Shown in pieces: positions 47,989-57,518 of a stretch of 64,000 bases of DNA (the first letter of the stretch is position 1; every line of letters starts with the position of its first letter). Below the pieces are notes generated by a model, which worked only from the letters and a program-made list of their open reading frames with translations, was not told the origin of the DNA and did no database searches. The stretch spans positions 248,001 to 312,000 of the forward strand of contig NZ_SGWI01000002.1 of assembly GCF_004519405.1 (NCBI RefSeq). The letters run 5' to 3'. The position numbers and the translations under genes are program-made. Origin of the DNA: Pseudomonas sp. BCA17. GTDB lineage: Bacteria > Pseudomonadota > Gammaproteobacteria > Pseudomonadales > Pseudomonadaceae.

Positions 47989-49608
47989 ATGAGCCTGTCG
48001 TTACTAAGCCGTTACGCCTTCTTTGCCGTGTGCGTCATTTTCACCCTCGCCAGCCTCCCTTTTATCGAGCACGAAGGGTTGTGGCCGTTTACCGTGGTTA
48101 CGGGTGTATTGAGCCTGATCGGTATTTTCGACCTGCTGCAAAGCCCCCACGCCGTGCGCCGCAACTACCCGATCCTGGGCAACATCCGTTATCTGGTGGA
48201 AACCATCCGCCCGGAAATACGCCAGTACCTGCTGGAATCCGACAGTGACGCCCTGCCCTTCTCCCGGGCCCAGCGTTCGCTGGTGTACTCGCGCGCCAAG
48301 AATGAAACCTCCGACAAACCCTTCGGCACCCTGATCGATGTGTACCAGTCGGGCTTTGAATTCATCGGCCACTCCATGCGCCCGGCTCCGCTGAGCGATC
48401 CCAGCGCGTTCCGCGTGATGGTCGGCGGCCCTCAGTGCACGCAGCCCTATTCGGCATCGGTGTTCAATATCTCGGCGATGAGTTTCGGGTCCCTGAGTGC
48501 CAACGCGATCCGTGCCCTCAACCAGGGCGCCAAGCTCGGCAACTTCGCCCATGACACCGGTGAAGGCAGCATCAGCCCCTATCACCGTGAGCACGGCGGC
48601 GACCTGACCTGGGAACTGGGCAGCGGCTACTTCGGTTGCCGCACCAGCGACGGCCGCTTTGACCCGGAGCGCTTCGCCGCGCAGGCGCAGAACCCGCAAG
48701 TGCGCATGATCGAAATCAAGATGAGCCAGGGCGCCAAGCCCGGCCATGGCGGGATTCTGCCCAAGCACAAGGTGACAAAAGAAATTGCCGAGACGCGCGG
48801 CATCATGATGGGCGAGGACTGCATCTCACCCTCGCGCCACAGCGCCTTCTCTACGCCCATCGAAATGATGCATTTCATCGCCCAGCTGCGTGAACTGTCT
48901 GGCGGCAAACCCGTGGGCTTCAAGTTTTGCCTGGGCCACCCATGGGAGTTCATGGGCATCGCCAAGGCCATGCTCGAAACCGGCATTCTCCCGGACTTCA
49001 TCGTGGTCGACGGCAAGGAGGGCGGCACGGGCGCCGCACCGGTGGAGTTCACCGACCATATCGGCGTGCCGCTGCGTGAAGGCCTGCTATTCGTGCATAA
49101 CACCCTGGTGGGCCTGAACCTGCGCGACAAGATCAAGCTCGGTGCCAGCGGCAAGATCGTCAGCGCGTTCGATATTGCCAGCGTGCTGGCCATCGGCGCC
49201 GATTGGGCCAACTCGGCGCGTGGCTTCATGTTCGCCATCGGCTGCATCCAGTCGCAAAGTTGCCATACCAACAAATGCCCGACCGGCGTCGCCACCCAGG
49301 ACCCGCTGCGCCAGCGTGCATTGGTGGTGCCGGACAAGGCCCAGCGCGTGTTCAACTTCCACCGCAGCACCCTCAAGGCCCTGGCGGAGATGCTCGCGGC
49401 CGCGGGTCTCGAACACCCTTCGCAACTGTCGGCCAAGCACCTGGTGCGCCGCATGTCAGCGACTGAAATCAAGCTGTTCTCGCAGTTGCATGTGTTTCTC
49501 AAGCCTGGGGAGCTGCTGACGGGTGAGGTGAACGGCGAGTTCTATTCACGGATGTGGCAGATGGCACGGGCAGACAGTTTCGAGCCCCACGAAGTCGAAG
49601 CCGCATAA
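47989..49608 (+). CDS. membrane-anchored FMN-binding glutamate-synthase-like protein
   Basis: A 539-residue protein with two N-terminal spans (about 5-45) followed by the FMN-binding TIM barrel of glutamate synthase. Marks are ISAMSFGSLSANAIRALNQGA, the GHGGILPKHKV loop, VVDGKEGGTGAAP and the [3Fe-4S] motif Cys-x5-Cys-x4-Cys (CIQSQSCHTNKC). The glutaminase and helix domains of GltB are absent, so it is a stand-alone family member whose donor and product are not established. The frame opens at 47926; the ATG at 47989 is preferred. Confidence 0.88.
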   Translation: MSLSLLSRYAFFAVCVIFTLASLPFIEHEGLWPFTVVTGVLSLIGIFDLLQSPHAVRRNYPILGNIRYLVETIRPEIRQYLLESDSDALPFSRAQRSLVYSRAKNETSDKPFGTLIDVYQSGFEFIGHSMRPAPLSDPSAFRVMVGGPQCTQPYSASVFNISAMSFGSLSANAIRALNQGAKLGNFAHDTGEGSISPYHREHGGDLTWELGSGYFGCRTSDGRFDPERFAAQAQNPQVRMIEIKMSQGAKPGHGGILPKHKVTKEIAETRGIMMGEDCISPSRHSAFSTPIEMMHFIAQLRELSGGKPVGFKFCLGHPWEFMGIAKAMLETGILPDFIVVDGKEGGTGAAPVEFTDHIGVPLREGLLFVHNTLVGLNLRDKIKLGASGKIVSAFDIASVLAIGADWANSARGFMFAIGCIQSQSCHTNKCPTGVATQDPLRQRALVVPDKAQRVFNFHRSTLKALAEMLAAAGLEHPSQLSAKHLVRRMSATEIKLFSQLHVFLKPGELLTGEVNGEFYSRMWQMARADSFEPHEVEAA

Positions 49609-49616
49609 CCTCCTGA

Positions 49617-49643
49617 AGCCTGCCCGAGACCGGGCAGGCTTTA
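49617..49643 (+). terminator. probable terminator after the glutamate-synthase-like gene
   Basis: AGCCTGCCCG pairs with CGGGCAGGCT around AGAC and is followed by TTTACATT, a short T tract. Confidence 0.65.
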
Positions 49644-49772
49644 CATTCAGTAATACCCCTCCTTTGCAATTCCTTACAAATATCGCCACCCTGCGCCCGC
49701 CCGACGTGCGGCGTACGACAACACGCGCATTCGCCTGTCTTCACTAAACCTATTGTTCAAGAGCCCGCTGCC

Positions 49773-50903
49773 ATGCTGAACGGACGCGACCCGCGCATCG
49801 ATTTTTTTCGGGGCCTGGCGTTGATCTTCATTTTCTGGGATCACGTCCCCCACAACCCACTCGGCCAGATCACCTTGCGCAACATCGGCTTCAGCGACGC
49901 AGCGGAAATGTTTGTGTTCCTGGCCGGCTACGCCGCCGTATTGGCCTACGGCAAGATCCTGCAACGCGATGGTTACTGGTTTGCCTCGCTGAAAATCCTG
50001 CGCCGAGCCTGGGTGCTGTATGTGGTGCATATTTTCTTGCTGGCAATGCTGATGGGCATCGTGTTCTTCGCCAACAGTCATGTGGAAACCCGCGACCTGG
50101 TCCAGGAGATGGGCCTGACGCATTTCATCACCCATCCGCAACAGGCACTGACCGACGAGCTGCTGCTGCGCTTCAAACCCAACCTGATGGACCCCTTGCC
50201 GTTGTACATCGTGCTGTTGGCAGGCCTGCCGCTGGTCCTGCCGCTGATGCTGCGCCGAACCTGGGCCGTAGTGGGCCTGTCGGCCACGGTGTACCTGCTG
50301 GCGCCGTGGATGGGCTGGAACCTGCGGGCTATTGCAGACGGGGTGTGGTATTTCAACCCGGTAACCTGGCAGTTCCTCTTCGTACTGGGCGGCGCGGCGG
50401 CGCTTTACAGCCAAGGGCCGCGACCCAATCACGTCCGACCGCTGTTGCATCAGCCCGTATTTCTGGTGGCGGCGTCGTACGTGCTGCTGGCGGGCGTTCT
50501 GACCGTGTCCTGGCGCTGGCCCCAGGTGCACGATGCCTGGATGCCTTCAGCCCTCAGCGAACTGATCTACCCCATCAGCAAGACCGACCTGTCACCCGTG
50601 CGTCTGGTGCATTTCCTGGCCCTGGCCTATGTGACCGCCAAGCTGCTCCCCACGGCCGGCTGGACGCGCAATTGGCCGGCCGAACAGGTTTGTCGCATGG
50701 GGCGTTATTCCCTCGAAGTGTTTTGCCTCGGCGTTTTGCTGGCGCCGTTGGCAGACATGCTCAACGCACTCACGGGCGACACGCTGATCATGCAACTGCT
50801 GACCGCCATCATCGGCATGCTGCTGATGGGAGGTCTGGCCGCCTGGATGGAATTCAACAAGCGCCTGGATCAACGGCCGCTCACCCAGGCCCGCGCAGCG
50901 TAG
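49773..50903 (+). CDS. OpgC-type membrane acyltransferase
   Basis: A 376-residue inner-membrane protein with about ten spans. It starts with the OpgC/acyltransferase-3-like signature DPRIDFFRGLALIFIFWDHV and FVFLAGYAAVLAYGK. OpgC of E. coli-type systems adds succinyl groups to osmoregulated periplasmic glucans; this homologue may modify glucans or another surface polymer. It stands alone, 164 bases after the glutamate-synthase-like gene, and no glucan synthesis gene (opgGH) is nearby. Confidence 0.82.
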   Translation: MLNGRDPRIDFFRGLALIFIFWDHVPHNPLGQITLRNIGFSDAAEMFVFLAGYAAVLAYGKILQRDGYWFASLKILRRAWVLYVVHIFLLAMLMGIVFFANSHVETRDLVQEMGLTHFITHPQQALTDELLLRFKPNLMDPLPLYIVLLAGLPLVLPLMLRRTWAVVGLSATVYLLAPWMGWNLRAIADGVWYFNPVTWQFLFVLGGAAALYSQGPRPNHVRPLLHQPVFLVAASYVLLAGVLTVSWRWPQVHDAWMPSALSELIYPISKTDLSPVRLVHFLALAYVTAKLLPTAGWTRNWPAEQVCRMGRYSLEVFCLGVLLAPLADMLNALTGDTLIMQLLTAIIGMLLMGGLAAWMEFNKRLDQRPLTQARAA

Positions 50904-51031
50904 CCCGCTTCCAGCCGTTCGCGCTTTGCTGCGGGTGGTCCCGCGGACCGCGCACCCTATATAGGTAGCCCCGGCGAACGGCACGGGAATGCTTCCATTG
51001 GCCTTCCACTTAACAGTGAAAGGAAATGGCG

Positions 51032-54000
51032 ATGCCAACCCATCAACCGCTCAATGCATTGTCGGGCGACCTGCAATCCGGCGAATCCTGGGCTCGCCAA
51101 GAAGCCCTGGAAATGCTCCGCGAAACCTTCGCACGCTCCATGGCCAGCTTGAGTCATGAGCAACAACGCGACTACGTCAGGCTGCAGCGCGAAACCCACA
51201 AGGCCCTGCTGGCTGTGGATACGCAAAACGCTGCACTGATCAGCGAATTCAAGGTTCGCGGCCTGGCCCAGTTGCGCAACCGGATCGGCGGCCAAGACCC
51301 TGAGAAGGCCTACTTACATACTCGCTATATGGAGGAGTTGGTGGCTCCCCTTCCGTGGGAACCCCGCACCAGTGCAATGAACAATGCACCAGGTGCACGC
51401 CGCTTTCGCCGGGCCTACGATACGTGGAAATACCGCGCCCACCATTCCACCCTGTCGCTGTGGGATGCCGCCTGTCTCAACTTTGATTTCACCACCGGCA
51501 ATTCGCCAAAGGCCGGGCAAACCTTTGTTGATGCATCGTCTCTGAGTGGCGTGTATGACCCGAACCTGACCGTCGAGAAATTCATCCAGATCAGCCGCGA
51601 CCTCGACCTCGGCGGCCAACTGCAAACCACACTCGACAAGGCCCTGCGCAAGGGCGGAAAACTGCGGACGTTGCTGCAGGCCAGCACCCGCGCAAGCCTG
51701 TCGTTCGAAGCCCTGGAGGCGTACCGCAACCGCGCCATCACCGGTGTGACCCGTGAGCTCTACGACAAGCTGACCCAAGCCATTGACGGCAGCGGCCCGG
51801 CGCTTGAATTCGAGACCTTCGGCATGCACACCGGTGAAACTGTTTCATTACCCTTGCTGATCATTCGTGTGTCCAGTCTGGGCGTCATATCCTATTTTCC
51901 GTTTCGACCCGACGGCGCATTACGTTTTCACACGGATGCCAGTAATGCCAAACAGACTTTTACGCAGCAACTCAAGGACAGCCATCGCAAGGGCGACCTG
52001 GGCTGGTTCGCACGGCAATTGCCCACATCCGAACTTCGCGGATTCCAGGCGCTGCTCAAGGATGAACCGCGCCCACCCGGTCTCAGCCCAGTGGCGGGGT
52101 TTCTGTATGACACCTTTCATCGTCTGTTCCCCGAACGTACCTTAGATAGCCTGCGCTTTACGGCTGACCCCAAGCAAAACCGCAAACACACCTTGGTTGA
52201 AGCTATCACCCTCCGCCAGGTGAAACGCTACCAGGCCAACCTTTCGACCCTTGCCACCAGCCGCTCGGAACGCGACCTTCAAGCAGTGATCGATGGGGCG
52301 GCGGCAATTGCCGATGAAATCCTGGAACTGCTGCTGACCCCGGTGCCTGGAGGCGTCAGCGGGTTGAATCGGATCATGCAGGTAGTGGTATTCGGCAGCC
52401 TGGCCTACAGCCTGATCACCGGCATCAACGAAGCGGCTAAAGGCGAAGCCAGCAACTTTGCGGCGGCACTGGGCGACGCGGCCGACCTCGCGGTCAACGG
52501 CTTGTTGATCAACACCGCCGGGCGTGTGCACCAACAGCGCCTGGAGCAATTGATCCAGCGACTGGGCCAGCCACGCAAAGTCATGCGCAGCGACAATACC
52601 TATGAACTGTGGACACCCGATATCCGCCCTTACGCCGTACCTGACCAGAACATCCTCAATGGCCAGCTCATCAGCTCACAAGGCACTTATGGGATCAATG
52701 GTCATCAGTACGCCTGGCTCAAGCAGAACGGGCAACAGCAAGTGGTGGAAGTCAACTATGACGCTCGGGCCATGCGCTGGAAAATCAAGCATGGCGACGG
52801 CAATGGCTACGCCCCGACGATCGTCTTCGAGCCGACGCAACAGGTGTGGGTACTGGACCTGCAAGATGCCCATACGCTCTCGGACAGCCAATTGATCAAG
52901 CGCATGCTGCCCAACGGGGCTGATGCGCTGACCAATGCCGACGTGCACACGCTGCTGCGCAGCACTTCGACTACGCGCGCCGTCCTGGACAGCGTGTGGT
53001 CGGGCAACCCTGCCCCCATCAACCTGACCGAAGGCGTACGTCGCCTGCAGGCGGACCAGTTGATCAATCAACTGATCAACCACTTTCACCGGCGCGGCCA
53101 CATGCCGCCTTATGCCGACAGCCTCGTGCTGTGCCTGCTGACCCAACTGCCGCAGTGGCCGGCGCAGGTACTGATCGACGTGTACGACCCTCCCGGCACA
53201 CTGCTCGAAACCTACGCCAAAAGCGACCCTCCGCCTGCCACGTCACAGCGCATTAGCCTTACGCGAAGCGATGATGGCACCTACGGCACCTCGGCCGACA
53301 CAAGCGCCGCCGCGACCCAGGAGCATTTATTTGAATTGATCCTGCGTGAGCAACCCGCCGCCTCGACGCTGGGCAAAGAGGGCAGCAGCACCGTCACCGA
53401 AGCCCAGCGCATCGCGCGGATACGCCTGCAGGTCAGTGAACTGGCGCAGGCCCGGCGCGTCGACCTGTTCAGTGCCCTGTCACGCTACGCCGGCTTCGCC
53501 CGTCATGAGGTCGCAGCCACCGATACCGCCAGGGTGTTCGTGCCGGTCAAGGCCGCGCCCTCGCAGGTGGAGGTCACAACGGTGTTGAAACGGCTGCGTG
53601 AAATTTACCCACCATTGACCCCGGCCAACCTTGATCAACTGCTACGCGCCAAGCATTTCAACAGCACCGAACGAGCGCAGTTTCTGCAGGATGGCACCCT
53701 GCCCAATGTGCTGCGTGAACACCTGGAAAACCACCGCACTGCCCTGCGGATCGACGCCGCGATCGATGGTCTTTACCACGCCAGGGCCTTTAATGCGGAC
53801 ACCGATCTATGGGCGCGAGAGTTTGCCTCGAGCCTGATCCGCAACACACTCAAGCGCCACTTTGTGATTACCGAGAGACACGACGCTCCTTATGTCACCA
53901 GCGGCCCTGACGACACGACCGTGGAGTTGCGGCACCACGGCAACGGTCACTACCAGGCATACGACATGCGCAATGGGGGCCTGATCCAGGTGTCGCCGAT

Positions 54001-57000
54001 AGTCGACAGCTTCTACCTGGCGATCGGCTCGGTGCTGCAACCCCACGAACGGCTGAAACTGGGCATGACCTCAGACACCGATGCCCAGGGCCTGCGCAAC
54101 ACCCTCGGCGACCTGATGAGCGCACAACGCAGCCCCAGCGGCTATATCACCCTGCTCGATCAGTCATTGGGCCAGTACGCGCAAAGCGTGGTACTGCCAG
54201 CCAACCTGGTAGCCAACGCCCTGGGCCTGTACGAACTCGACGGGCAACATCTGGTGCCCCTGTATGGCTCGCTGTACCCCGTAACCTATGACAACAACCG
54301 GCTCAAATGGCGGCTCAGGCACCCGAAAAAAGTCGGTGTCGACACCCCCTACCTGGAGCACAATCGTCGCGGCGCCTGGCGGCTGTCCAGTGAAAACCCG
54401 CTGTCGTGGGACGACCATTACCTGCTCTATCGCCTCGGTGGCGAGGACTTCAACGTCGACAAACCCACCGCGCAACACATCCTCAAGCTCACCGGCACCC
54501 CAGCGCGGGCCCTGCGCGAAGTGCACAGTGCCGGCCTCGCCCCGCCCCCGTTGCTGGCCGATACCAGCAAGCGCTTTCGCATCGATCGCGAGATCCTGCA
54601 CTTCATCCGCGCCATGACCACCTACACGGCCAACCGCAGTGCGCGGGCTTCGCTGCAATTGCTGTTGGTCAGCGCCTTACCGGGATGGCCGCGCAGCCAT
54701 GCCCTGGAAGTCGTCGACAGCCACGGTAAGGTGCTCGGACAGTACCCGCGCCAGCTCAACCACGACGTCGAGAAAGTCCGTCTCTCCGAGGCCGACAGTC
54801 ACGGCCCCGAGCCGCTGAAAAATATCGTGTTGAACAACGCCTTGATCGAGGCGCTGCTGGGCGAGAGGCCGGCCACCCAGCAGGAAGGCCTGTTCAAACT
54901 GGCGAAGAAAATCGCCGAGCATGCTCATCAGGAACGCGCTCAGCTATTCGATATTCTCTACCGCCAGAGCGAACAGAGCGCCACGCGTCTGGAAAAACGT
55001 TTGCAGAACCATCACCCGGCCCTGCCCGCCAGCGCGGCCAAGGCGATTCTGGAGCGCGCCAGCCCCAAGGAACGCAAACGGTTGCACGACCATGACGAGG
55101 TCGGCCTGCGCCTGGCCGAACAGGCGCGCCTGACCGCCAATGATGTGCGCCTGAACCGTGCCTACGAGGGCCTGTACCTCACCACCCTGGCCAACCCCGA
55201 CAGCGAAAAAATCATCCTGCATTTACTCAAAACCGTATCCGGCTGGCCGACGGCACTGCGCCTGGATATCCACGCGGGCAAGCCCGAAGGGCGCCTGCTG
55301 GAGCATGCGGGGAACCTCGCCGGCAGTGATCATCGGGTTCTGGTCAAGATGGACAATGGCTATCGGGCCTACGACAACATGGGCCAGCCGCTCGGTGAAA
55401 CCACCGATCTGCTCGGCAGTGTCGCCGACCTGCTTACCGAAACCGAGCGCCAGGCCCTGGGCGTTGACGACAGTGGAGACCTCACCCCGCTGCGGCATCG
55501 AATCGCCGACCTGGCGTTGGGCCAACGTGTGGCGATCAAGGCCCTGCTCGATCTGCCGCATCTCCCGTACTGGTTGCAGCCGCCGATGGCGGTCAACAGT
55601 TCATTCACCGCCTACCCATTTACCTTGAGTGACCTATGGCCCTTCCATGCCCACCAACCGGTGGATCTGGTGAGCAAGGTTCGCGAAATCTATACCAGTT
55701 TCAACGTGGCCAGGGCCCACGCCCTGATCGATAATCTGGGCATGAGCGAACCCGCCGCGCTGATCGAGCTGGAGCGCCGCAAGGCCGAATACCAGGCCAT
55801 GGATTACGGCCTCACCCGCTGGGCGGAGTCCCCTCACGCCAACGACGACCCCGTCACCGACCCACTAGGCATGAACTTAGGCCAACGCCGCTATCTGGCC
55901 GAACAGATTCGCCAGGCCTGGCGCCAGGAAACCCGTGCAGCGTATGTCAACGGTATGTTCGACGTGCACGTGCTCAAGCTGCAACTGGGTGACAACGACT
56001 TGCCCGATCCCGACTTTATCTTCGGCACTCAAGGCTTTGCACATATCGAATATCTGCACATTGCCGGCGATTCGTTCCCGGCGACCGGCAATCCATTTCT
56101 GAGCAAGTTCAGCCACCTCAAGTATCTGAAACTCGACTGCACGCTGACTGAACTGCCCTCCAACCTCTCCACGATGACGCAGTTGGAAAGCCTGCATCTG
56201 TCAGACAACAGTATCGTGCTGACCGAGCAATCCATGCAGTACCTGGCCGCTCTGACTCATCTTGAAGAACTGCACCTGGATAACAACCCGCTTGGCCTGG
56301 CACCGGATATCACCACGATGACGAGGCTGAAGGTTCTGTCGCTGCGCAATACCGGCCTCACCCAATGGCCGACGGGTGCCGAAACCCGTACCGACCTGAG
56401 CATGTTGATGCTCCAGGAAAATAGCATTACCACGCTACCCGACGCGTTGTTCGACACCACGATGGTCAACACCAATCGAAATACCCTGTTGCACGACAAC
56501 CCATTGGACGCCGATACGCTAAGCCGGTTACAGGACTACTACACCCAGACCGGCGTGCGGCTGGGCGGCACATTGCCGGGCATCCGGCATCAACAGAGCG
56601 TGCCGGACGGCTTGAACGATTGGCTCACCGGCATCTCACCTGCCGAACAGCCGGCCAGCAAAAAACTGTGGATCGCGCTGAAGAACAACGAGGGCGCGCG
56701 CTCCGACGATGCGTTTCGCGTATTGAGTGACCTGACCAAGTCGTATGCGTATGTGAAGAATGAGGCCTCGAAAAAAGCCCTGACTCAACGGGTGTGGCAC
56801 CTGTTGAACGCTATGGGCGAGTCCACCGAGTTACGCAACGACGTATTCCTCAACACTTACCTGGCGGGAACCTGTGGCGACGGGGCGATTCTGGCCTTTA
56901 TCGATATGGAGATTCGCCACCTGCGCTACATGGCCAAGGCGCAACCGAGCAGTGCCATGGCCGACCGCGAACTGCTGGCCTTGGCGCAAAGCCTGTTCTA

Positions 57001-57481
57001 CCTGCGCGCACTCGACCAGTTCGCCGAAGACCACCTGAAAACCTTGTACCAGGCCGGAGTCGAGCCTGACGATGCCGAGGTCAAGTTGTACTTGCGCATG
57101 AGCCTGGCAAAGGACTTCAGCCTGCCGGTGCATCAGGAGGAGTTGTTGTATTCGGCACGGGAGTGGGTCAAGCCCAGAGATATTGCCGCCGCCCGGCAAA
57201 AGCTGCAGGACATCGGCAAGACCGACGCACCGCAAACCTCGTTACTGCAAGAAGACTTCTGGCTCGAGTACCTGGCCCGCAGCTATCCGGAGCCTTTCAG
57301 CACCATTGACACAGTCACCCGGCAGCAGGTGAATGCGTTGAACCAGGAAGTGAAGGACAAACGCTCCGACACCTACCTGGATAGACGTCAGTCGATTACC
57401 GACCAGGAAATTGCCGAACGTGAACGAGTGGTCCGTCAGCTGACCCAAGCGGCACAACTGGCCAACCAAAGACGCAGCTAA
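51032..57481 (+). CDS. giant NEL-type E3 ubiquitin ligase effector with LRRs and dermonecrotic-toxin-like body
   Basis: A 2149-residue protein without signal peptide. A hydrophobic stretch lies near residues 425-470 (GLNRIMQVVVFGSLAYSLIT). The middle (about 700-1640) is built from degenerate repeats: GWP-type modules near 708, 1217 and 1403 joined by helical linkers (LREIYPPLT near 855, KVREIYTSF near 1550). About five leucine-rich repeats follow at 1695-1810 (LESLHLSDNSI, LEELHLDNNPLG, LKVLSLRNTGLT). The C-terminal 300 residues match the NEL (novel E3 ligase) domain, with the catalytic Cys-x-Asp as Cys1948-Gly-Asp1950 in LAGTCGDGAILAF. NEL ligases are host-directed ubiquitin ligases such as IpaH and SspH. 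The frame starts at 51026, but the ATG at 51032 has AGGA at seven bases. No secretion gene is adjacent. Confidence 0.85.
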   Translation: MPTHQPLNALSGDLQSGESWARQEALEMLRETFARSMASLSHEQQRDYVRLQRETHKALLAVDTQNAALISEFKVRGLAQLRNRIGGQDPEKAYLHTRYMEELVAPLPWEPRTSAMNNAPGARRFRRAYDTWKYRAHHSTLSLWDAACLNFDFTTGNSPKAGQTFVDASSLSGVYDPNLTVEKFIQISRDLDLGGQLQTTLDKALRKGGKLRTLLQASTRASLSFEALEAYRNRAITGVTRELYDKLTQAIDGSGPALEFETFGMHTGETVSLPLLIIRVSSLGVISYFPFRPDGALRFHTDASNAKQTFTQQLKDSHRKGDLGWFARQLPTSELRGFQALLKDEPRPPGLSPVAGFLYDTFHRLFPERTLDSLRFTADPKQNRKHTLVEAITLRQVKRYQANLSTLATSRSERDLQAVIDGAAAIADEILELLLTPVPGGVSGLNRIMQVVVFGSLAYSLITGINEAAKGEASNFAAALGDAADLAVNGLLINTAGRVHQQRLEQLIQRLGQPRKVMRSDNTYELWTPDIRPYAVPDQNILNGQLISSQGTYGINGHQYAWLKQNGQQQVVEVNYDARAMRWKIKHGDGNGYAPTIVFEPTQQVWVLDLQDAHTLSDSQLIKRMLPNGADALTNADVHTLLRSTSTTRAVLDSVWSGNPAPINLTEGVRRLQADQLINQLINHFHRRGHMPPYADSLVLCLLTQLPQWPAQVLIDVYDPPGTLLETYAKSDPPPATSQRISLTRSDDGTYGTSADTSAAATQEHLFELILREQPAASTLGKEGSSTVTEAQRIARIRLQVSELAQARRVDLFSALSRYAGFARHEVAATDTARVFVPVKAAPSQVEVTTVLKRLREIYPPLTPANLDQLLRAKHFNSTERAQFLQDGTLPNVLREHLENHRTALRIDAAIDGLYHARAFNADTDLWAREFASSLIRNTLKRHFVITERHDAPYVTSGPDDTTVELRHHGNGHYQAYDMRNGGLIQVSPIVDSFYLAIGSVLQPHERLKLGMTSDTDAQGLRNTLGDLMSAQRSPSGYITLLDQSLGQYAQSVVLPANLVANALGLYELDGQHLVPLYGSLYPVTYDNNRLKWRLRHPKKVGVDTPYLEHNRRGAWRLSSENPLSWDDHYLLYRLGGEDFNVDKPTAQHILKLTGTPARALREVHSAGLAPPPLLADTSKRFRIDREILHFIRAMTTYTANRSARASLQLLLVSALPGWPRSHALEVVDSHGKVLGQYPRQLNHDVEKVRLSEADSHGPEPLKNIVLNNALIEALLGERPATQQEGLFKLAKKIAEHAHQERAQLFDILYRQSEQSATRLEKRLQNHHPALPASAAKAILERASPKERKRLHDHDEVGLRLAEQARLTANDVRLNRAYEGLYLTTLANPDSEKIILHLLKTVSGWPTALRLDIHAGKPEGRLLEHAGNLAGSDHRVLVKMDNGYRAYDNMGQPLGETTDLLGSVADLLTETERQALGVDDSGDLTPLRHRIADLALGQRVAIKALLDLPHLPYWLQPPMAVNSSFTAYPFTLSDLWPFHAHQPVDLVSKVREIYTSFNVARAHALIDNLGMSEPAALIELERRKAEYQAMDYGLTRWAESPHANDDPVTDPLGMNLGQRRYLAEQIRQAWRQETRAAYVNGMFDVHVLKLQLGDNDLPDPDFIFGTQGFAHIEYLHIAGDSFPATGNPFLSKFSHLKYLKLDCTLTELPSNLSTMTQLESLHLSDNSIVLTEQSMQYLAALTHLEELHLDNNPLGLAPDITTMTRLKVLSLRNTGLTQWPTGAETRTDLSMLMLQENSITTLPDALFDTTMVNTNRNTLLHDNPLDADTLSRLQDYYTQTGVRLGGTLPGIRHQQSVPDGLNDWLTGISPAEQPASKKLWIALKNNEGARSDDAFRVLSDLTKSYAYVKNEASKKALTQRVWHLLNAMGESTELRNDVFLNTYLAGTCGDGAILAFIDMEIRHLRYMAKAQPSSAMADRELLALAQSLFYLRALDQFAEDHLKTLYQAGVEPDDAEVKLYLRMSLAKDFSLPVHQEELLYSAREWVKPRDIAAARQKLQDIGKTDAPQTSLLQEDFWLEYLARSYPEPFSTIDTVTRQQVNALNQEVKDKRSDTYLDRRQSITDQEIAERERVVRQLTQAAQLANQRRS

Positions 57482-57486
57482 ACCCA

Positions 57487-57510
57487 GGGGAGCGAGCGAA
57501 GTCGCTCCCC
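57487..57510. terminator. hairpin between convergent giant effector and permease genes
   Basis: GGGGAGCGA pairs with TCGCTCCCC around GCGAAG in the 37-base gap between the two stops. There is no clear T tract on either strand, so termination is plausible but not certain. Confidence 0.5.
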
Positions 57511-57518
57511 AAACCCCG

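Noticed and set aside
51032..57481. Interpretation as a nonribosomal peptide synthetase or polyketide synthase because of its size
   Set aside because: No carrier-protein, adenylation, condensation or ketosynthase motifs; LRR and NEL features explain the C-terminus.
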